From an uncultured Pelagibacteraceae bacterium (GTDB lineage Bacteria > Pseudomonadota > Alphaproteobacteria > Pelagibacterales > Pelagibacteraceae), in the NCBI GenBank assembly GCA_902570525.1, contig CACFYN010000002.1, positions 58,464 to 122,463 of the forward strand: a DNA stretch of 64,000 bases, in the 5' to 3' direction. The position numbers were made by a program, and so were the translations under genes. Positions 23,653-33,599 of this stretch are shown piece by piece. The notes under the pieces are model-generated. The model saw nothing but the letters and a program-made list of their open reading frames with translations. It ran no database searches and was not told the origin of the DNA. The stretch's first letter is position 1. Each line of letters opens with the position of its first letter.

Positions 23653-23692
23653 AGAATTATAAAGTAATTTGAAAAAATTAATTTTAAGTAAT

Positions 23693-24586
23693 TTATATAT
23701 TTTTTAACCATGATGGATTTAATATCTTCACTTTGGCTATACCACAATCAAAATTTTCACTTATTTTTATATTTTGGTCTTTGAATTTAATTAAACCAAA
23801 TGGATATTTTTGATCAATCAATACTTTCCCAAAAATTTTATTGTTCTGTTTAATTTCATCATCAATTTTTATTTCACCCTCTAAAACTTTAATTGCAAAC
23901 AATTTTTTTGATTGTTTATCTTTTAATTTAATTCTTGCCGTATTTTCTTGTCCTACATAGCATCCTTTTTTAAAATCAAGACCATTAAGTTCTTCAAAAT
24001 TACACTCAATACCAAATAATTTATTTTGTAATTTTTGTGTATCTATTTGGGGGATTCCAATGTTAAAACTATGATCATAATATTCTTTAATATCTGAAGA
24101 TTTTAAGTTTAGCTTTTTGATAGATATATAAAGCTTTTCTAAATTTACGACAATTCTGCCTCCAAGAGCTGAATTTCTTGGATCTAAAAATATAGGATCA
24201 GATCGATATTTAATTGTATTTCCAATAATATCTTTTGCGTTTTCAAAAGTTAAAAACTTTTCTTTGCTTATTGTGGCCACAACAAACTCATTACTTAGGT
24301 TTAAAATCTCAACTTTAGACCTTAGTTTATATAAATTTAGCTTTTTAAATAACTCATCAATGATTTTTTTTTCACAATCAATAAAATATCCCTCTTTATG
24401 TTTGACTATAATAAAATCGAACAAATATTTCCCCTGCGGAGTTAATAAGGATGCAAAACAACTATTATCAGCTGAAACCTTCTTTAAATCGTTAGTAATA
24501 AGGTTCTGCAGAAACTCAAAACAATCTTCGCCATTGATATATAAAATTCCCCTATCTTCCAAAATATATATTTTTTCCAGATTCAT
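23693..24586 (-). CDS. ygfZ: Folate-binding YgfZ/GcvT-like protein (Fe-S cluster assembly)
   Basis: GLDFKKGCYVGQENTARIK = YgfZ signature KGCYxGQE. Confidence 0.9.
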   Translation of the reverse strand: MNLEKIYILEDRGILYINGEDCFEFLQNLITNDLKKVSADNSCFASLLTPQGKYLFDFIIVKHKEGYFIDCEKKIIDELFKKLNLYKLRSKVEILNLSNEFVVATISKEKFLTFENAKDIIGNTIKYRSDPIFLDPRNSALGGRIVVNLEKLYISIKKLNLKSSDIKEYYDHSFNIGIPQIDTQKLQNKLFGIECNFEELNGLDFKKGCYVGQENTARIKLKDKQSKKLFAIKVLEGEIKIDDEIKQNNKIFGKVLIDQKYPFGLIKFKDQNIKISENFDCGIAKVKILNPSWLKNI

Positions 24587-24629
24587 AATTGATTGTTAAT
24601 AATTATTAATATAGTTACTATTTTCAAAA

Positions 24630-25940
24630 ATGTTAGATCTTATTATTAAAAATGGTTCGTGTTTTATAGAAGATAAACTACGAAATAAGGATATTGGAGT
24701 AAAAGATGGCAAAATAATTCAAATTGAAGATAAAATATTAGATGAAACTAAAGAAACTTTTGACGCTCAAAATTTTTTAGTTTTACCTGGATGCATGGAT
24801 ACTCAAGTACATTTCAGAGAACCAGGATCAACAGATGCTGAAGATCTACACACAGGAAGTAGAGCAGCAGTAGTCGGAGGTATTACAAGCGTATTTGAAA
24901 TGCCTAATACAAATCCACCAACAACATCAGCAAAAGAATTTAAAAATAAACTAAATTTAGCAAAAAATAGAATGTTCTGTAATTATGCTTTTTATTTCGG
25001 CGCTACACCAGATAATTCAGAAGAACTAGCAAACTTAAAAAGTTTAGAGGGCTGCTGTGGAGTAAAATTATTTGCTGGTTCTTCTACTGGTACTTTGCTT
25101 GTGCATAAAGAGAAAGATATAGAGAAGGTATTTAAACATACATCAAAGGTTGTTGCGGTACATTCTGAAGATGAAGACATACTGAACCAAAGGAAAAAAT
25201 TAAGAGTTAAAGGAGATGTAAAAAGCCATCCAGTTTGGAGAAATGAAGAATGTGCAATCTCATCTACAAGAAGAATTGTAAAGATTGCAATAAGATTAAA
25301 TAAACAAGCACATATACTTCATATAACAACTAAAGAGGAAATTGATTTTTTATCACAACATAAAGGAAATATTACTTTTGAAATTACTCCACAACATTTA
25401 ACAATTTATGCACCAGATTGTTATGAGGAATTAGGAACATTTGCACAAATGAATCCACCTATAAGAGATAAATCTCACTATGATCGTTTATGGTATGCTA
25501 TTAGAAACAATTATAATGATACAATTGGGTCAGATCACGCACCACATTTAGCTGAAAATAAAAAAAAAGAGTACCCAAATTCTCCATCGGGGATGCCAGG
25601 TGTCCAAACCTTATTACCCGTAATGTTAAATCATATAAACGATGGCAAATTAAAACTTGAACAGTTAATCAAATTAGTGTGTGAAAATCCTGTTAAAATT
25701 TTTGGAATTCAAAATAAAGGTTTTATAAAAAAAGATTTTGATGCCGATTTTACAATAGTTGACATGAATAAAGTGATTGAAATTAAAAATGAAAAAATTG
25801 AGAGCAAATGTAAATGGTCGCCTTTTAATGGAAAAAAATTTAAAGGTTGTCCAGTTGCAACAATAATAGGTGGAAAAATAAAAGTTAAAGATGGTAAAAT
25901 ATTAGGTGAAGCTGAAGGAGCACCTTTACTGTTTAAATGA
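24630..25940 (+). CDS. pyrC: Dihydroorotase
   Basis: LPGCMDTQVHFREPGSTDAEDLHTGSRAA, GSDHAPH, NPVKIFGI. Confidence 0.93.
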   Translation: MLDLIIKNGSCFIEDKLRNKDIGVKDGKIIQIEDKILDETKETFDAQNFLVLPGCMDTQVHFREPGSTDAEDLHTGSRAAVVGGITSVFEMPNTNPPTTSAKEFKNKLNLAKNRMFCNYAFYFGATPDNSEELANLKSLEGCCGVKLFAGSSTGTLLVHKEKDIEKVFKHTSKVVAVHSEDEDILNQRKKLRVKGDVKSHPVWRNEECAISSTRRIVKIAIRLNKQAHILHITTKEEIDFLSQHKGNITFEITPQHLTIYAPDCYEELGTFAQMNPPIRDKSHYDRLWYAIRNNYNDTIGSDHAPHLAENKKKEYPNSPSGMPGVQTLLPVMLNHINDGKLKLEQLIKLVCENPVKIFGIQNKGFIKKDFDADFTIVDMNKVIEIKNEKIESKCKWSPFNGKKFKGCPVATIIGGKIKVKDGKILGEAEGAPLLFK

Positions 25941-26737
25941 GATTAAAACCCTTAGTCACGGTTTTAATAAATAATTATAATAAAGAAAAATTTTGCCATG
26001 AAGCAGTAAAATCTGTTTTAGATCAAAGTTATAAAAAAATAGAAATAATTTTTTTTGACGATGGTTCAAAAGATGGATCTTTAAAAAAAATCAATCAATT
26101 CAGAAAAAAGATAAAAGTAATTAAAAACCTCAAAAGAGGAAAAATTTTTTCATATAATCAACTTTCAGCAATAAAAAGATCTTTACTGAAAAGTAAAGGA
26201 GATATAATTTGTATTTTAGACTCTGATGATTTTTTTGAGAAAAAAAAAGTTGGAAAAATAGTGGAGTATTTTTCAAAAAATAAGTCTGCTCAAATACTTT
26301 GCGATAGACCTAGACTATATTACGATAAAACTAAAATTATTGATGAGGATAAAATTTATTTTCAGAAAAGTCATAAGTGGCCTAAATTTCCACCTACAAG
26401 CTGTCTAAGCTTCAAAAAAAAAAGTTTAGAAAAAGCATTAAATATTATTTCAAAAAAGAAATTCGAAGAATTATGGTTTGATTTTAGAATTGTTACATAC
26501 TTTTCCCTTAAAAAAAAACAATTTAATGTTTTAAATGAACATTTAACATTTTACAGACAAGATATTTCCAGTTTTGATAAGAAATACAAAAAATTTTATA
26601 ATTTCAATTGGTGGCGTAGAAGAAACCAAGCATTTGAATTTCTTAGGGATTTAGATCAAAAATCTTATAGGAAGAATTTTTTTACGATTGATTTTGCTGT
26701 TACGAAATTAATTAACAAAATATTTGCCTTTTTTTGA
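25937..26737 (+). CDS. Family 2 glycosyltransferase
   Basis: PLVTVLINNYNKEKFCHEAVKSVLDQSYKKIEIIFFDDGSKDGS; ILDSDDFF. Confidence 0.88.
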   Translation: MRLKPLVTVLINNYNKEKFCHEAVKSVLDQSYKKIEIIFFDDGSKDGSLKKINQFRKKIKVIKNLKRGKIFSYNQLSAIKRSLLKSKGDIICILDSDDFFEKKKVGKIVEYFSKNKSAQILCDRPRLYYDKTKIIDEDKIYFQKSHKWPKFPPTSCLSFKKKSLEKALNIISKKKFEELWFDFRIVTYFSLKKKQFNVLNEHLTFYRQDISSFDKKYKKFYNFNWWRRRNQAFEFLRDLDQKSYRKNFFTIDFAVTKLINKIFAFF

Positions 26738-26759
26738 GATTTTATTGATTAATTGTTTT

Positions 26760-28655
26760 TTATTTTAAAATATTGTTTTTTATTAAATCTTCTTTAATTT
26801 CGGTAAGTATCATTGGATCATCAATAGTGGCAGGCATTTTATATTCCTCTTTATCTGCAATTTTTCTTATTGTGCCTCTTAAAACTTTTCCTGACCTAGT
26901 CTTGGGCAATCTTTTCACAACAAGTGTAGTTTTAAAGGCTGCCACTGGGCCAACCTTGTCTCTTACCATTTGAATACACTCTTTTGAAATTGTATCGTTG
27001 TCCTTAGTTACCCCTGCTTTCAAAGCAATTAAACCAATAGGCAATTGACCTTTTAATTGATCTTTTATTCCAATCACTGCACATTCAGCAACAGATTGAT
27101 GCTCTGACAAAACTTCCTCTATAGCACCAGTTGAAAGTCTGTGGCCTGCAACATTTATTATGTCATCGGTTCTAGACATAATCCAAATATAACCATCCTC
27201 ATCAATGTGACCTGCATCATATGTTTGATAGTAACCCTTATAGTTAGTCATATAATTTTCTTCATATCTTTTATCTGCATTCCATAAAGTAGGAAAAGTT
27301 CCAGGAGGCAAAGGAAGTTTTACAACTATATCTCCCATCTCATTTGGTTTTGCTAATGATTGATCTGGTTTAATAATTTTAACATCATAACCAGGTACAG
27401 CCTTACAAGCTGAACCATATTTTGTTTTCATCATTTCTATTCCGGTACAATTAGAACTGATTGCCCAACTAGTCTCAGTTTGCCACCAATGATCTATCAC
27501 AGGAACTTTTAAAAGAGATTCTGCCCATTTAATTGTATCTGGATCAGCTCTCTCTCCAGCTAGAAATAGTGCTTCAAATTTACTTAAATCATATTTAGAA
27601 AAGAATTTCCCATCAGGATCCTCTTTCTTTATAGCTCTAAAAGCAGTTGGAGCAGTGAATAAAGATTTTACTTTGTATTCAGATATTATTTTCCAAAAGG
27701 CACCTGCATCAGGAGTACCAACTGGCTTTCCTTCAAAGAGCACTGTTGTGCATCCCTTAAATAATGGAGCATAAACAATGTATGAGTGCCCCACTATCCA
27801 TCCAATATCACTTGCTGACCACCAAACATCATCAGTGTCTATGTTATAAATATTCTTCATAGTCCATTTTAAAGCAACTATATGTCCACCAATGTCTCTT
27901 ACAATACCTTTAGGCACTCCTGTAGTACCAGAGGTGTATAAAATATAAGCGAACTCATTTGAATTCATCTCCACACAATCAACCTCTTTAGCATTTGACA
28001 ATGCTTCATCCCAGCTTATCTCCATCGGAGCATTTAATTTGACCTCATGACCCTCTCTTTGAAATAAAATCATTTTATCTGGTTTGTGACTAGCAAGATT
28101 AAGCGCCTCATCGACTAAAGGTTTGTACTCAACTGTTCTTCCAGGTTCAAATCCACATGATGCTGTAACTAATAGTTTAGCCCTACTGTCATCAATTCTA
28201 CTTGCAAGTTCGTTTGAGGCAAATCCTCCGAAGACAACTGAGTGTATAGCTCCAATCCTACCACAAGCAAGCATTGCAACGACCGCCTCAGGTATCATTG
28301 GCATATAAATAATTATCCTGTCACCTTTATTAATACCCTGGCTCCTTAATGCACCAGCAAACTTAGAAACCTTTGACTTTAATTCATTGTAGCTAAACTG
28401 TTTTTTGTTTCCTGTGATAGGGCTATCATAAATTAAAGCGGTTTTATTACCTCTGCCTTGATCAATGTGAACATCTAATGCGTTATAACAGGTGTTTGTA
28501 ACACCATCGCTGTACCATTTGTAGAATGGAGGGTTGTCTTTATTTAATATTTTGGTTGGTTTTTTAAACCAAAATACATCTTCAGATATTTTTTTCCAGA
28601 ATTCCTCAGGATTTTTTAGGGAATCTTCGTAAATTTTGTTAAAACTTGATCTCAT
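26760..28655 (-). CDS. prpE: Acyl-CoA synthetase, propionyl-CoA synthetase-like
   Basis: YILYTSGTTGVPKGIVRDIGGH, WWSASDIGWIVGHSYIVYAPL, SRTDDIINVAGHRLSTGAIEEVL, GKVLRGTIRKIAD; N-terminal pattern resembles PrpE more than Acs. Confidence 0.85.
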   Translation of the reverse strand: MRSSFNKIYEDSLKNPEEFWKKISEDVFWFKKPTKILNKDNPPFYKWYSDGVTNTCYNALDVHIDQGRGNKTALIYDSPITGNKKQFSYNELKSKVSKFAGALRSQGINKGDRIIIYMPMIPEAVVAMLACGRIGAIHSVVFGGFASNELASRIDDSRAKLLVTASCGFEPGRTVEYKPLVDEALNLASHKPDKMILFQREGHEVKLNAPMEISWDEALSNAKEVDCVEMNSNEFAYILYTSGTTGVPKGIVRDIGGHIVALKWTMKNIYNIDTDDVWWSASDIGWIVGHSYIVYAPLFKGCTTVLFEGKPVGTPDAGAFWKIISEYKVKSLFTAPTAFRAIKKEDPDGKFFSKYDLSKFEALFLAGERADPDTIKWAESLLKVPVIDHWWQTETSWAISSNCTGIEMMKTKYGSACKAVPGYDVKIIKPDQSLAKPNEMGDIVVKLPLPPGTFPTLWNADKRYEENYMTNYKGYYQTYDAGHIDEDGYIWIMSRTDDIINVAGHRLSTGAIEEVLSEHQSVAECAVIGIKDQLKGQLPIGLIALKAGVTKDNDTISKECIQMVRDKVGPVAAFKTTLVVKRLPKTRSGKVLRGTIRKIADKEEYKMPATIDDPMILTEIKEDLIKNNILK

Positions 28656-28791
28656 ATATATGACTCGAATTTGTTAGTATTTTCAGTACCTAGGTTGTAT
28701 TAAATTTCAAAAACATAGTAAAATCAATACTTATTAGAGGTAAAAAAGTCTTCAATTAACTATTTTTATTTGGTAATTAACCCCTAACTTC

Positions 28792-28829
28792 GCAGTAAGT
28801 AATCTTACTGCTGTAGTTTATATAAACTA
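28792..28829 (+). promoter_or_regulatory. Structured proteorhodopsin 5' leader: 8-bp hairpin plus 16-nt palindrome
   Basis: GCAGTAAG-TAAT-CTTACTGC (28792-28811) then TAGTTTATATAAACTA (28814-28829), about 30 nt before the start codon. Confidence 0.5.
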
Positions 28830-28857
28830 TAAAAACTAACTAATGAGGGAGTTTTTT

Positions 28858-29628
28858 ATGAAAAAACTTAAAACGCTAGCTATAGCTTTATTTGCTCTTG
28901 TTGGAGCAACTACAGCGGCTAACGCAGCAACAGCCTTTTTAGCTACGGATGATTTCGTTGGTATTTCATTCTGGTTAATTTCAATGGGTATGTTGGCAGC
29001 TACAGCGTTTTTCTTTATGGAGCAAGCTAATGTTAGCACTCAGTGGAGAAAATCAGTAAACGTGGCTGGACTAGTAACTGGTATAGCATTTATTCACTAT
29101 ATGTATATGAGAGCAGTATGGGTTGAAACAGGTGATACTCCAACTGTTTACAGATATATTGACTGGTTAATTACTGTACCACTTCAGTTAATAGAATTTT
29201 ATTTAATTCTAGCTGCAGTTAAAAAAGTTCCAACTGGAATATTCTGGAGAATCTTAATTGGTTCTTTAGTAATGTTAGTAGGTGGATATTTAGGAGAAGC
29301 TGGATTCATCAACCCTATGCTTGGTTTCATTATCGGTATGGCGGGATGGATTTACATCCTTTATGAAATATTTTCAGGAGAAGCAGGAAAAGTTGTTTCT
29401 AAATCTGGAAATAAATCACTTGCAACAGCATTTGGTGCTTTAAGAATGATCGTTACAGTAGGTTGGGCTATTTACCCACTAGGTTATGTATTTGGTTACC
29501 TAACAGGTGGTATTGATGCTAACTCACTTAACGTGATTTACAACTTAGCAGACTTTGTTAATAAGATCGCATTTGGTGTTATTATTTGGTCTTGTGCAGT
29601 TGCGAACTCTGGAAGAAGCAGAGCTTAA
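28858..29628 (+). CDS. Proteorhodopsin (light-driven proton pump, predicted blue-absorbing)
   Basis: Signal peptide; FIHYMYMR, RYIDWLITVPLQLIEFYLIL with Asp97/Glu108 equivalents, Schiff-base Lys in ADFVNKIAFG. Confidence 0.98.
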   Translation: MKKLKTLAIALFALVGATTAANAATAFLATDDFVGISFWLISMGMLAATAFFFMEQANVSTQWRKSVNVAGLVTGIAFIHYMYMRAVWVETGDTPTVYRYIDWLITVPLQLIEFYLILAAVKKVPTGIFWRILIGSLVMLVGGYLGEAGFINPMLGFIIGMAGWIYILYEIFSGEAGKVVSKSGNKSLATAFGALRMIVTVGWAIYPLGYVFGYLTGGIDANSLNVIYNLADFVNKIAFGVIIWSCAVANSGRSRA

Positions 29629-29642
29629 TTCGAGAGAGTTAA

Positions 29643-30025
<383 letters not shown>

Positions 30026-30026
<1 letters not shown>

Positions 30027-31045
30027 TGATTAAAACAGATGCATTAATTATTGGAGCGGGTCCAACAGGATTATTTACTGCACATCAATTAAAATTAATT
30101 GGTCTTAGTTGTGAGATTGTAGACAATCTTGGTAAGATTGGTGGACAGTGTATTGAATTATATCCTGATAAACCTATTTATGATATTCCAGCAATTCCAG
30201 AATGCACAGGAGAAGAATTAACTAATAATCTTTTAGAACAGTTAAAACCTTTTAATATTAAATTTCATTTAGGTGAAAGAGTAGATGAATTAAAAAAAGA
30301 TAATGAAAAATGGAAAGTAAAAACAAACAAAGGAACAGAGTTTGAAACTCCAAATGTAATTATTGCAGGAGGGGTTGGATCTTTTGAGCCTAGAAAATTT
30401 TCGCCAAAAGAATGTGAACAGTTTGAAAATAAAACCATTTTATATTCCATTAAAGATAAAAAAATATTTGATGGTAAAACAGTATCTATTTTTGGTGGAG
30501 GAGATAGTGCACTAGATTGGGCTTTAGAATTATCAAAAACATCAAAAGTTAACTTAATACATAGAAGAGATGAATTTAGAGCAGCTCAGGCTACAGTTGA
30601 TAAAGTAAAAGAGCTTTCAAATTCTGGAAAGATCAATTTAATTACGAATTCTCAGCTTAAAACAGTAAGTGGCAACGGCAAGCTTGAAGAAATAGAGATC
30701 GAGAACGATAATAAAGAAACTAAAAAACTCAAAACTGACTTCATGCTTGGTTTTTTTGGTCTTATTATGCAACTAGGCCCAATTGTTAATTGGGGGCTTA
30801 ATTTAAATAAAAAAACTGTTAAGGTAGATACCGAAAAGTTTGAGACCAATCAAAAAGGGATATACGCAGTTGGTGATATTTGTGATTATCCAGGCAAACT
30901 TAAGTTAATTTTATCTGGATTTCATGAAGGTGCTCTTGCAGCAAGAGCATGCTTTAAATTAGCAAGACCTAATGAAAAATATAGATTTGAATTCACTACA
31001 TCATCAAAAACAATAAAGAATAGACTTGGTGTAAAAAGTGATTGA
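30026..31045 (+). CDS. Ferredoxin--NADP+ reductase (thioredoxin-reductase-like type)
   Basis: ALIIGAGPTGLFTAHQLKLIGL, KIGGQCIELYPDKPIYDIPAIP, VSIFGGGDSALDWALEL, GIYAVGDICDY. Confidence 0.92.
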
Positions 31046-31661
31046 GTTATTTGCGGCTGATACTCCAAACGGAAAAAAAATTAGCATTATGCTTGAGGAA
31101 ATCAAGCTTCCTTACAAAGTTACAAAAGTTAATCTTTCAGAAGGTGAACAATTTAAAGAAGATTTCGTAAAGATAAGTCCATTCAGCAAAATTCCAGTTA
31201 TAAAGGATAGTGATAACGATAAAAGTGTTTTTGGATCAGGTGCAATTTTAATATATTTGGCTGATAAAACTCGAAAATTTTATCACAGTAAAAATAAAAC
31301 AAATATTGACGAGTGGCTAATGGCACAGATGGGATTGATTGGACCACAAATTGGAGCCTACCATCACTTCTATCATTTTAATAAAGGTAAAAGTAAATAT
31401 AGTGAAGAGAGATATTTCAAAATAACAAAAGATTTATATCAAAGATTAAATGATAGATTGTCAGTATCCAAATATCTTGCAGGAGATGATTATACAATAG
31501 CGGATATAGCTACATGGCCTTGGGTAGCAAGACATCAATGGCATGATATTGGTTTAAGTAATTATCCAAGTTTATGTAAATGGTATGAAGAAATTTCAAA
31601 GAGAGAAGCAGTTATAAAGGGATATAATTTTATGGGAGGTGGAGAAATCCCTAAACCTTAA
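31038..31661 (+). CDS. Glutathione S-transferase family protein (YghU/YfcG-like)
   Basis: LFAADTPNGKKISIMLEEIKLPYKV, FGSGAILIYLADKT, TIADIATWPWV. Confidence 0.9.
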   Translation: MIELFAADTPNGKKISIMLEEIKLPYKVTKVNLSEGEQFKEDFVKISPFSKIPVIKDSDNDKSVFGSGAILIYLADKTRKFYHSKNKTNIDEWLMAQMGLIGPQIGAYHHFYHFNKGKSKYSEERYFKITKDLYQRLNDRLSVSKYLAGDDYTIADIATWPWVARHQWHDIGLSNYPSLCKWYEEISKREAVIKGYNFMGGGEIPKP

Positions 31662-32074
31662 TCGTCAGCGTAAACTTTTTCATCTTTTTCATGCTTTTCT
31701 TGTGCAGCAATACAAAGTGTAGCTATTGGTCTTGCCATTAATCTTTTTAAACCGATTGGTTCTGCTGTTTCCTCACAGAAACCATAAGTCCCATCTTTTA
31801 TTTTTTTGAGCGCTGAATCTATTTTTGAGATCAATTTAATTTGTCTATTGATTGCTCTCATTTCTACATTTTTTTCAGTATATGAACTTGCTTGATCGAC
31901 TATATCTGCAGATGTACTATTATCATCAAGAGAACTATTGTAGAGAGCTTCATTATTAGTTCTTACTAAATCTTTTTTCCATTCAGTGAGTTTATTTTTA
32001 AAAAATAGCTTATGTTTTTCGCACATATACTTCTCTGATTCTTTTGGAATATAGTTTTTTGATATCTTGACCAT
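31658..32074 (-). CDS. dksA: DksA/TraR-family transcription factor (two-cysteine variant)
   Basis: DGTYGFCEETAEPIGLKRLMARPIATLCIAAQEKHEK, DksA fold with CEET/CIAA in place of CxxC/CxxC. Confidence 0.9.
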   Translation of the reverse strand: MVKISKNYIPKESEKYMCEKHKLFFKNKLTEWKKDLVRTNNEALYNSSLDDNSTSADIVDQASSYTEKNVEMRAINRQIKLISKIDSALKKIKDGTYGFCEETAEPIGLKRLMARPIATLCIAAQEKHEKDEKVYADD

Positions 32075-32152
32075 GTTAACGTTTTAAGCGCTGGCAGTAT
32101 ATTCAGCAAATAGGTAGTGTCAAGCTAGCTTTAATTGTGTAAATTCATACAA

Positions 32153-33475
32153 ATGGTGCTTTATAAAAAACAAATAAAAAATATTTTTTACTTTTTTTTA
32201 GCAAGCCATTTAATTTTATGGACGCTGATTCCATCGTTTAGCAATAATAACCTTCCACTTGATACAATCGAAGCTCTTGCATGGGGAAGTAATTTAGATT
32301 GGGGATTTAACAAACATCCTCCCATGAGCGCTTTCATGGTTGAGATTTTTTATAATATTTTTGGATCAAATGATTGGGCTTATTATCTTCTTAGTCAATT
32401 ATTTATAGTTTTTTCTTTTTTTATTGTATTTAAATTAAGTAGAGAAATTTTAAAGAACGATATTTTAGCATTATTTTCTGTTTTTTTATTAGAGGGAATA
32501 TATTTTTACAATTTTACAACTCCAGAATTTAACGTAAATGTTTGCCAAATTCCTTTTTGGACTCTAACTGTTTATTTTTCATGGAAAGTTTTTAATCAAA
32601 AAGTACCGACTTTTAAAGATTGTGCACTAGTTGGATTATTTGCTGCTGGGGGATTTTTATCCAAGTATTTATTTGTTTATTTACTAATTTCAATTGATCT
32701 ACTTTTTTTATACTTGATTTTCATCAAAAGGGAGAGAAAGTTTAACTTCAATTATATTTTATCAATTGAAGTTTTTTTAGTTTTATTAATTCCACATTTA
32801 ATTTGGCTATTTAAAAACGATTTCATCACGATCACGTATGGGTTAGCAAGATCTGGGTTGGAGACTTCAAATTTTATTGATCATTTGAGATATCCAATAA
32901 TATTTCTATTAAAACAAATTGGAATTATTTTACCATTTATTGTTATGGTGGTGCTATTAATTAAAAAACTAAGATACAAATTAAGCTTTAAAGATAAAAA
33001 CTTATTGTTTTTAATTTCGATTAATATTCTTCCTATTTTTTTAATGCTTTTAACTTCAATGATTACAGGCTCGAAGATAAGAACAATGTGGATGACACCG
33101 TTTTATTTATTTTTTGGGACATTGATAATTTATGTTTTCCAAAAAGAAATATCAAAAGGCAATTTCAAAAAGTTTTTTGTTGCTTTTGTTTTCCTGTTTT
33201 TATTATCCCCAATTACTTATGGATATATTTCAATTACAAAAACAGACAAAAGAACAGATTTCCCCGGCAAAGAGATTGCCAACAAAGTTCAAGCGAAATG
33301 GGATAAGGAATTTGAAGATCCAATTAATTTTGTTTTAGGCAATGAATGGAATGCTGGAAATTTATCTTATCATTTAAAATCAAGACCGGTTTGGGATGGC
33401 AACGTAGATAAAAATAAGTTAGAAACTTATAATAAGTTTATTTGTATAGATGAAATTTGTGTGGGGAATAAATGA
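32153..33475 (+). CDS. Family 39 (ArnT/PMT-like) membrane glycosyltransferase
   Basis: Multi-TM protein with LAWGSNLDWGFNKHPPMSAFMVEIFYNIFGSNDWAYYLLSQL. Confidence 0.8.
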   Translation: MVLYKKQIKNIFYFFLASHLILWTLIPSFSNNNLPLDTIEALAWGSNLDWGFNKHPPMSAFMVEIFYNIFGSNDWAYYLLSQLFIVFSFFIVFKLSREILKNDILALFSVFLLEGIYFYNFTTPEFNVNVCQIPFWTLTVYFSWKVFNQKVPTFKDCALVGLFAAGGFLSKYLFVYLLISIDLLFLYLIFIKRERKFNFNYILSIEVFLVLLIPHLIWLFKNDFITITYGLARSGLETSNFIDHLRYPIIFLLKQIGIILPFIVMVVLLIKKLRYKLSFKDKNLLFLISINILPIFLMLLTSMITGSKIRTMWMTPFYLFFGTLIIYVFQKEISKGNFKKFFVAFVFLFLLSPITYGYISITKTDKRTDFPGKEIANKVQAKWDKEFEDPINFVLGNEWNAGNLSYHLKSRPVWDGNVDKNKLETYNKFICIDEICVGNK

Positions 33476-33597
33476 ATGAGTTTTTAAATACAAAATTTAA
33501 AAAAGTAATTTTCATTATTGCAATTATTGCAATGATCGAACTTTCAGGACATGGAATATTTGCTTCATTATTTAGATTTCTAAATTCTCTTAACTAA
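33472..33597 (+). CDS. 41-aa single-TM microprotein, not in the supplied ORF track
   Basis: ATG overlaps the preceding stop (ATGA); MNEFLNTKFKKVIFIIAIIAMIELSGHGIFASLFRFLNSLN*; next gene starts 3 nt after its stop. Confidence 0.6.
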   Translation: MNEFLNTKFKKVIFIIAIIAMIELSGHGIFASLFRFLNSLN

Positions 33598-33599
33598 AA

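Noticed and set aside
32075-32152. Short palindromes (GTTAAC, AAGCTAGCTT) between dksA and the GT39 gene
   Set aside because: Short palindromes are expected by chance in AT-rich spacers, with no accompanying motif.
33088-33338. Two alternate-frame ORFs inside the GT39 gene
   Set aside because: Same-strand out-of-frame ORFs within a coherent membrane-protein ORF; low-complexity translation.
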